Source: Lachnospiraceae bacterium (GTDB lineage: Bacteria > Bacillota > Clostridia > Lachnospirales > Lachnospiraceae). Taken from it: a stretch of DNA of 9,363 nt. Positions 5,212-9,363 of the stretch are shown here, in pieces. Position numbers and translations under genes: made by a program. The stretch is taken from the NCBI GenBank assembly GCA_016297945.1, contig JAEDFR010000091.1:1-9363 (forward strand), given 5' to 3'. Numbering within the stretch: position 1 is the stretch's first letter; each line of letters opens with the position of its first letter. The notes beneath the pieces were generated by a model, which did no database searches, had not been told where the DNA came from, and saw only the letters and a program-made list of their open reading frames with translations.

Positions 5212-5802
5212 CTAGTTTTCTTCTGCAATTTTGCAAATAATATCCACACAGGTATCAATACCCAGGGAAGAGCTTTTTAATGTCAGATCATAATAATCCG
5301 CATTTCCAAACTCGGTATTGGTATAGTAAGTACAGTATCTTCTTCTTGCCTTGTCCACAGACTTCATTTCTTCCAAAATTTTGCTTTCGGAATATTCGGG
5401 CATCTGTTGTTTTAGATTTTTCAGACGAAAATACTGGGATGCCGCAATAAAAACATGCAAAGAATAATCAAATTCTTTTAATATCACATTGGCATTGCGC
5501 CCAACGATGACACATTTTCCCTTTTCACCTACTTTTTTAATGGCATCTCTTTGTGCCGCAAAAAGCTTTTCGTTTAAGGGTTTGTTGTAAAAATCAAACA
5601 GGCTCTGTCCCAGTCCGAAATTGTGGGGAACCTTTTCATCATACATTCTGAAATCTTCCGGTGTCAGATCCGAAGCCTCCATAGCAGAACGAATAATCAT
5701 ATCTTTATCCAGATAATAATATCCCAGTCTTTCTGCTACCGCCTTTCCGATTTGTCCACCGCCGGCTCCAAATTCCCTGCTGATTGTAATGATCTTTTTC
5801 AT
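5212..5802 (-). CDS. Cytidylate-kinase-like family protein (Cytidylate_kin2)
   Basis: A 196-residue P-loop kinase-like cytoplasmic protein. The N-terminus MKKIITISREFGAGGGQIGKAVA holds the family's modified P-loop, GAGGGQIGK (12-20), where the residue after K20 is alanine instead of serine or threonine. It is followed by LGYYYLDKDMI, a CVIVGRNANVIL strand (94-105) and SVDKARRRYCTYYTNTEFG, the arginine-rich lid region of this family. The family resembles CMP kinases but is distinct from Cmk, and its true substrate is not established. The frame runs 13 codons further to an ATG at 5841, but the ATG at 5802 has AAAGGAG nine bases upstream (5812-5818) and begins the conserved sequence. It lies 49 nt downstream of the ABC ATPase with no terminator between, so readthrough from the transporter operon is likely. 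Whether that linkage is functional is unclear. Confidence 0.85.
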   Translation of the reverse strand: MKKIITISREFGAGGGQIGKAVAERLGYYYLDKDMIIRSAMEASDLTPEDFRMYDEKVPHNFGLGQSLFDFYNKPLNEKLFAAQRDAIKKVGEKGKCVIVGRNANVILKEFDYSLHVFIAASQYFRLKNLKQQMPEYSESKILEEMKSVDKARRRYCTYYTNTEFGNADYYDLTLKSSSLGIDTCVDIICKIAEEN

Positions 5803-5851
5803 AGGCACACGCTCCTTTCTGTTCAAGGAAAATAAGTCCATATTGCTACAT

Positions 5852-6595
5852 TTATAAAACTTTATTTAGGAAATTGATCGTTCTTGGTTCCTTTGGATTC
5901 AGTAAAACTTCCTGAGGAGTTCCCTCTTCAACAATATATCCGCCATCCATAAATATGACTCTGTCTGCAACTTCCCTTGCAAATCCCATCTCATGAGTGA
6001 CAATTACCATTGTCATGCCGTCTGCTGCAAGTTCCTTCATAACCTGTAATACTTCTCCGACCATTTCCGGATCAAGCGCTGATGTCGGTTCATCAAAAAG
6101 CATAATATCCGGTTGCATACAAAGTGCTCTCGCAATGGCAATACGCTGTTTTTGTCCACCGGACAGCTGACTGGGATAACTTTCTTTTTTCTCAACCAGT
6201 CCGACTTTATCCAACATTTTCAACGCACGCTCTTTTGCTTCTTCTTTTGAACATTTTTTCAACATATTCGGTGCAAGTACCAGATTGTCCAGAATATTCA
6301 AATTATTAAACAGATTGAAATGCTGGAATACCATTCCGATATTTTCACGTACTTTATTGATGTTGGTTTTTTTACTTGTGATATCCATATCATCCACAAT
6401 AATCGTACCGCCGGAAGCCTCCTCTAAACGATTTAAGCATCTTAAGAAGGTGGATTTTCCCGATCCGGAAGGACCGATTACAACAACCACTTCTCCTTCA
6501 TAAATATCGGTTGAAATATCCTTTAGTACTTCCAGACTGCCGAAGTTCTTTTTCAAATTTTTAACATGTATTTTTACGTTTCTATCTTCCAACAT
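5852..6595 (-). CDS. glnQ: Polar amino-acid ABC transporter, ATP-binding protein (GlnQ/HisP type)
   Basis: The 247-residue ATPase powers uptake by the permease encoded just upstream and acts as a dimer on the cytoplasmic face of the membrane. All nucleotide-binding motifs are intact: Walker A GPSGSGKST (41-49), Q-loop Q91 in MVFQHFNLF, signature LSGGQKQR (144-151), Walker B IMLFDEPTSALD (164-175) with E169, and H-loop H201 in VTHEMGFA. These motifs and the short length are those of the polar amino-acid uptake subfamily. The start at 6595 overlaps the permease gene by 14 nt, with AAAGGAG five bases upstream, so translational coupling is likely. The substrate cannot be read from the ATPase; the symbol marks the subfamily, not proven glutamine specificity. 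Confidence 0.93.
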   Translation of the reverse strand: MLEDRNVKIHVKNLKKNFGSLEVLKDISTDIYEGEVVVVIGPSGSGKSTFLRCLNRLEEASGGTIIVDDMDITSKKTNINKVRENIGMVFQHFNLFNNLNILDNLVLAPNMLKKCSKEEAKERALKMLDKVGLVEKKESYPSQLSGGQKQRIAIARALCMQPDIMLFDEPTSALDPEMVGEVLQVMKELAADGMTMVIVTHEMGFAREVADRVIFMDGGYIVEEGTPQEVLLNPKEPRTINFLNKVL

Positions 6596-7253
6596 TTAAT
6601 CTCCTTTCCACAACCTTTGCACTTCTTGAAAGGATTGTAATCACGATCAGATACATGATACCGACAATTGCCCAAGTCTGGAATGACATGAAGGTATTTG
6701 CCTGTACATTTTTTGCCGTATTAACCAGTTCCGGAAATCCAATAACAGATAGAATCGAGGTATCTTTTAATGTAATAATAAACTGATTAATAAAAGTAGG
6801 AATCATAGTACGAATCGCCTGAGGAAGAACAACCTTTCTCATTGCCATACCATAAGAAAGTCCCAGTGAACGTGCTGCTTCCATTTGTCCTATATCTACA
6901 GACTGAATACCGGCTCTGATAATCTCAGCCATATAAGCGCCACAATTTAACGCCAGACAAATGGTACCTGCCTGAAGTGCAGTCAGAGTTACATTAAATC
7001 CGCCAATAACATTGTTAAAAAGATAAGGCATACCAAAATAGACGAAAAATGCCAGCACAATCATCGGCACACCTCTGATAACGTCTACAAAAATCTGGGA
7101 AAAAATATTACATGCCTTATTTTTTACAACACCAAGCATTCCAAAAATCAATCCGATGATACAGGCAAAGAATAAACCAAGCAACGCCAAAAGCAGCGTT
7201 CTTCCCATTGCAGTCAAAAGCATACTGCCATATACTGTTATAATTTTTACCAT
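6582..7253 (-). CDS. glnP: Polar amino-acid ABC transporter, permease (GlnP/HisM type)
   Basis: A 223-residue integral membrane protein forming the channel of the importer, probably as a homodimer because only one permease gene is present. Hydrophobic segments lie at about 13-40, 60-80, 93-112, 152-172 and 192-209, five as usual for the family. The cytoplasmic EAA loop that docks the ATPase is EAARSLGLSYGMAMRKVVLP (125-144). The start at 7253 has AAGGA seven bases upstream. It overlaps the ATPase gene downstream by 14 nt and is separated from the binding-protein gene upstream by 128 nt that contain a hairpin and perhaps a weak internal promoter. Confidence 0.92.
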   Translation of the reverse strand: MVKIITVYGSMLLTAMGRTLLLALLGLFFACIIGLIFGMLGVVKNKACNIFSQIFVDVIRGVPMIVLAFFVYFGMPYLFNNVIGGFNVTLTALQAGTICLALNCGAYMAEIIRAGIQSVDIGQMEAARSLGLSYGMAMRKVVLPQAIRTMIPTFINQFIITLKDTSILSVIGFPELVNTAKNVQANTFMSFQTWAIVGIMYLIVITILSRSAKVVERRLNVGR

Positions 7254-7278
7254 AGTCTTTTCCTTTCCGTATTTTACT

Positions 7279-7308
7279 CTTATACCTATTGTATACTATA
7301 TTTCACAA
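7279..7308 (-). promoter_or_regulatory. Possible internal promoter for permease and ATPase genes
   Basis: On the minus strand TTGTGA (7303-7308), 18 bases, TATAAG (7279-7284) lies just past the intergenic hairpin and 25 nt before the permease start. It could give the membrane components basal expression independent of the binding-protein transcript. The match is moderate. Confidence 0.3.
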
Positions 7309-7318
7309 AAATGAAAGA

Positions 7319-7349
7319 CGCCAGAGCGGGCGTTTTACCCCGTCTGGCG
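7319..7349. terminator. Hairpin between binding-protein and permease genes (partial terminator)
   Basis: CGCCAGA plus CGGG (7319-7330, one bulged G) pairs with CCCG plus TCTGGCG (7339-7349) around an 8-nt loop, giving 11 base pairs. On the minus strand TCTTTCATTTTT follows; on the plus strand ATCTTTTT follows. In the operon direction it lies 32 nt after the binding-protein stop codon. Such hairpins commonly stop part of the transcripts and protect the upstream message, so that binding protein exceeds permease and ATPase. Confidence 0.75.
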
Positions 7350-7381
7350 ATCTTTTTCCTGTCATATGAATTTCTATCGAA

Positions 7382-8233
7382 TTATTCACCAAGATATTTT
7401 GCTAAAATTTCGTCATATGTTCCGTTTGCCTTGATGTTTGCAAGACCTGCGTTGAACATATCAACAAGTTCCTGATTATCAGCATTGAAAATAGCAAAAC
7501 CATACTGTGCAGGTTCATTTCCTGTACCATCAACCAATTTCATTGCAAGACCGCTGTCTTTGATATTGGCTGCCATAATCGGAGTATCATCAAATACAGC
7601 TACTACCTGACCGCCGACAACTGCCTGGTACATAGTAGGTGAATCTTCAAAATATGTGATTGTGAAACCATATTCATCAACAAGGCTTTCTGCATAAGTA
7701 GCACTCATAGAACCTGTCTTAACTGCTACTGCTTTTCCGGAAAGACCATCAAATCCTGTAATATCAGAAGATTCTGCTACAGCCATACACTGATTTGCAT
7801 CATAATATCCGTCTGAGAAAATCCAGCCTGATTCTTTACGTTCATCTGTAATAGATGCACCAGCGATCATACCATCTGCCTGACCGGCCTGACATGCTGC
7901 GATGGAAGCGTCCCAACCAAGTGACTGAAGTTCATATTCAAATTCCTGATCTTTAGCAATAGCTGCAAGAATGTCTACGTCAATACCAACAAATTCTCCG
8001 GAATCATCAGTATACTCAAAAGGTTTAAATGCAGTATCTGTTGCAATTACCCATTTCTTGCCTGTTGTTTCCTCTGCAGTTTCTTCGGTTGCAGCCTCTT
8101 CTGTTGCTGTTTCCTCAGTAGTTTCTTCTGCTACTGCAGGCTCCTCTGTCTTTGCTTCTCCTGTACTACCGCATCCTGCAAGGCTGAATACCATGGTTGA
8201 TGCAAGAAGTACTGCCAATAATTTCTTTTTCAT
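7382..8233 (-). CDS. Polar amino-acid ABC transporter, lipoprotein substrate-binding protein (SBP_bac_3)
   Basis: A 283-residue lipoprotein that captures an amino acid at the outer face of the membrane and delivers it to the permease. MKKKLLAVLLASTMVFSLAGC carries a lipobox (LAGC) with lipidated C21. Residues 23-58 are an unusual Thr/Glu/Ala-rich acidic tether. The binding domain starts near 60 with KKWVIATDTAFKPFEY and FVGIDVDILAAIA (81-93). R132 in ITDERKESGW is the family arginine that holds the substrate carboxylate, and FDDTP (214-218) has the aspartates expected near the amino group. Later motifs are KTGSMSATYAES (172-183) and GTYDEILAKYLG near the end. Cystine, glutamine, histidine or acidic amino acids are all possible ligands. 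The start at 8233 has GAGGAG eight bases upstream. It is the first transporter gene; a weak promoter and a CodY-like box lie upstream, and the C26 hydrolase gene precedes it on the same strand. Confidence 0.92.
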   Translation of the reverse strand: MKKKLLAVLLASTMVFSLAGCGSTGEAKTEEPAVAEETTEETATEEAATEETAEETTGKKWVIATDTAFKPFEYTDDSGEFVGIDVDILAAIAKDQEFEYELQSLGWDASIAACQAGQADGMIAGASITDERKESGWIFSDGYYDANQCMAVAESSDITGFDGLSGKAVAVKTGSMSATYAESLVDEYGFTITYFEDSPTMYQAVVGGQVVAVFDDTPIMAANIKDSGLAMKLVDGTGNEPAQYGFAIFNADNQELVDMFNAGLANIKANGTYDEILAKYLGE

Positions 8234-8260
8234 AACTAATTCTCCTCTCTTAGTTTAAAA

Positions 8261-8275
8261 ATTTTTCAGTCACTT
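8261..8275. promoter_or_regulatory. Weak CodY-box-like sequence in the binding-protein leader
   Basis: ATTTTTCAGTCACTT agrees with 11 of 15 positions of the CodY consensus AATTTTCWGAAAATT; the left half is almost intact. It lies between the candidate promoter and the ribosome binding site, where a bound repressor could block elongation. Four mismatches make this speculative. Confidence 0.2.
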
Positions 8276-8306
8276 TCAAAAGATTGCCGGATTAATATCC
8301 TGAAAC

Positions 8307-8335
8307 AATATTTAAAACTGCTAAATATATATCAA
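8307..8335 (-). promoter_or_regulatory. Possible promoter for the transporter operon
   Basis: On the minus strand TTGATA (8330-8335) is a five-of-six -35, followed after 17 bases by AATATT (8307-8312), a four-of-six -10. It overlaps the small hairpin at 8331-8351. No better pair was seen in the 222-nt gap. Confidence 0.35.
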
Positions 8336-8351
8336 CAGCCTAAGCTGTGAT
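8331..8351 (-). terminator. Weak hairpin downstream of the C26 gene
   Basis: ATC-ACAGC, loop TTAG, GCTGT-GAT (one bulge) gives an 8-bp stem about 105 nt past the C26 stop codon, followed by ATATATTT on the minus strand. It is a poor T-tract, so some transcripts may continue into the transporter genes. Confidence 0.3.
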
Positions 8352-8455
8352 AATCATTATTTATTTCCAAATATCTGGTACAATGGTTTTAAAATAACTT
8401 CACCATTTCAACGGTCTGTCTTTATCTATATACGCACCAACCAGTTGCGCATCAT

Positions 8456-9160
8456 TTAATTTTTACATGCATCCACAAATGCCTGAACCAGTTTTACACT
8501 GTTTTCATTTACCTGATATGAAAATTCCGGATGCCACTGGACTCCTACGGCAAATTTCTGTCCTTTCACAGAAATCGCTTCCACCAGGCCATCTTCCGAA
8601 ACAGCCATAACTTCTGCCCGCTTAGCCGGACTTTTTACAGCCTGATGATGATAACTGTTTACCTCAATGGTTCCTTCTCCCAAAATCTCTGAAAGAATTG
8701 TATTTTCCAGAATGCGTACCTTATGAGCGGCGACATCATAAGGCGGTTCCATATGGTGTTCTACCGTACTTTCATATTCGGTAGGAAGATCCTGAAATAA
8801 ATCACCGCCTAAGTATGCATTCATAAACTGAATTCCACGGCAGATACCAAATACCGGTTTATCATCGGAAAGTGCCATATCTAGAAGAATACTCTCCATG
8901 GTATCTCTGTCCTTACAGGGAATACCGCATTTTTCGGATGCTTCTTTTCCATATACATAAGTACCGACATCATGCCCTCCTGTCAGCAACAGGCCGTCAC
9001 ACAATGCATAGGCTTCTTTCAGTTCTGCCTGATCTGTTGTCAAAGGAAGCATAATCGGAAGAGCATTGCATTCTTCGAGTACTTTCATGTATCCCGGCAA
9101 CATCCAATAGCTCTCTTTTTCATCATCATATAATGGTATCAAACCAATAACCGGTCTCAT
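8456..9160 (-). CDS. Gamma-glutamyl-gamma-aminobutyrate hydrolase family protein (class I glutamine amidotransferase-like, peptidase C26, PuuD-like)
   Basis: A 234-residue cytoplasmic hydrolase of gamma-glutamyl bonds. The nucleophile is C107 in FGICRGIQFMN (104-114), and the rest of the triad is H210/E212 in VGVQWHPEFS (206-215). GLLLTGGHDV (56-65) forms the oxyanion-side loop, and NSYHHQAV (168-175) is the family motif before the last strands. PuuD in E. coli frees GABA from gamma-Glu-GABA in putrescine breakdown, but no other putrescine genes are here, so the substrate is uncertain; the next gene cluster imports an amino acid, which fits nitrogen salvage. The frame opens at a TTG at 9178, but ATG at 9160 begins the conserved MRPVIGLIPLYDD and has AGGA ten bases upstream. 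ATG at 9166 is too close to that site. A candidate promoter and hairpin leader lie upstream. Confidence 0.87.
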   Translation of the reverse strand: MRPVIGLIPLYDDEKESYWMLPGYMKVLEECNALPIMLPLTTDQAELKEAYALCDGLLLTGGHDVGTYVYGKEASEKCGIPCKDRDTMESILLDMALSDDKPVFGICRGIQFMNAYLGGDLFQDLPTEYESTVEHHMEPPYDVAAHKVRILENTILSEILGEGTIEVNSYHHQAVKSPAKRAEVMAVSEDGLVEAISVKGQKFAVGVQWHPEFSYQVNENSVKLVQAFVDACKN

Positions 9161-9240
9161 CTTCATCACTTCCTGCAAAACATCTTTCCATTAAGGCACA
9201 TTTGAATGAAAGATATTTTAATCATTGAATAAATAATAAG

Positions 9241-9281
9241 AAAGGCGTCTGCTTCTATTTACCCATAAAGCAGACGTCTTT
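9241..9281. terminator. Strong hairpin upstream of the C26 gene (terminator or attenuator)
   Basis: AAAG-G-CGTCTGCTT (9241-9254) pairs with AAGCAGACG-T-CTTT (9268-9281) around a 13-nt loop: 14 pairs including one wobble. On the minus strand CTTATTATTT follows, a moderate T-tract. It either ends a minus-strand gene to the right of the window or, with the promoter at 9298-9326, works as a leader attenuator for the C26 gene. Confidence 0.65.
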
Positions 9282-9297
9282 GTCTTCCATGTGTTAC

Positions 9298-9326
9298 ACT
9301 ATACAATTATTTTTTTTGAATTGCAA
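9298..9326 (-). promoter_or_regulatory. SigA-type promoter upstream of the C26 gene hairpin
   Basis: On the minus strand TTGCAA (9321-9326), 17 bases, TATAGT (9298-9303). The predicted start near 9291 lies about ten bases before the hairpin and about 130 nt before the C26 start codon. A short palindrome GTGTTACAC (9291-9299) touches the -10 and could be an operator. Confidence 0.45.
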
Positions 9327-9363
9327 CTGTTTTTTGTTTCAGTTCATATTAATTTCATATTTT

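Noticed and set aside
7971..8258. 95-codon plus-strand Ser/Val/Ala-rich frame
   Set aside because: It is the antisense of the Thr/Glu repeat tether of the binding lipoprotein and only reflects its repetitive composition.
1..9363. tRNA, rRNA, CRISPR, transposase, integrase or phage genes
   Set aside because: Looked for on both strands; no cloverleaf, spaced repeats or recognisable mobile-element protein was found.

Overview
The window reads as chromosomal DNA of a low-GC, Gram-positive anaerobe of the Clostridia, most likely the Lachnospiraceae. The evidence is strong AAGGAGG-type ribosome binding sites, an AT-rich third codon position, a MecA adaptor, a CwlD-type amidase, a GH18 enzyme with an SH3 domain, a DUF1858 redox-disulfide protein and a cytidylate-kinase-like protein. 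The family assignment is inference from gene content. I see no IS element, phage gene, CRISPR array, tRNA or rRNA.

Left part (1-3228), all minus strand: a left-truncated threonylcarbamoyl-AMP synthase of the Sua5/YrdC type (1-499), an Amidase_3 N-acetylmuramoyl-L-alanine amidase like CwlD (546-1238), and a membrane-anchored glycoside hydrolase family 18 protein with an SH3-like domain (1336-3015). The last two act on peptidoglycan. The GH18 gene has an extended -10 promoter overlapped by a 12-bp inverted repeat whose second arm abuts its ribosome binding site.

Centre (3229-5069): a small unrecognised protein (3229-3498, minus), then a 514-nt gene-free stretch (3499-4012), then mecA (4013-4786), the only plus-strand gene. 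The gene-free stretch holds the most interesting signal: a good minus-strand promoter followed by a compact candidate structured RNA of about 125-155 nt. It has a 14-bp long-range stem with two G.U pairs that work only on the minus strand, an exposed AAAGGAGG with no proper start codon behind it, and a terminator-like hairpin at its 3' side. It may be a small RNA or the leader of the small gene. A bidirectional terminator separates mecA from the convergent DUF1858 gene (4878-5069), which has its own promoter.

Right part (5212-9160), all minus strand: in order of transcription, a class I glutamine amidotransferase-like hydrolase (C26 family, 8456-9160), then a polar amino-acid ABC importer made of a lipoprotein binding protein (7382-8233), permease (6582-7253) and ATPase (5852-6595), then a cytidylate-kinase-like protein (5212-5802). 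A hairpin between the binding-protein and permease genes probably reduces transcription of the membrane components. Permease and ATPase overlap by 14 nt, and the kinase-like gene follows the ATPase by 49 nt without a visible terminator. The C26 gene has a promoter followed directly by a strong hairpin, so it may be controlled by premature termination.

Several longest-frame starts are not the real starts. For four genes (DUF1858, kinase-like, C26, small unknown protein) the ribosome binding site, an internal promoter or codon composition points to a downstream methionine, and the coordinates given here use those.
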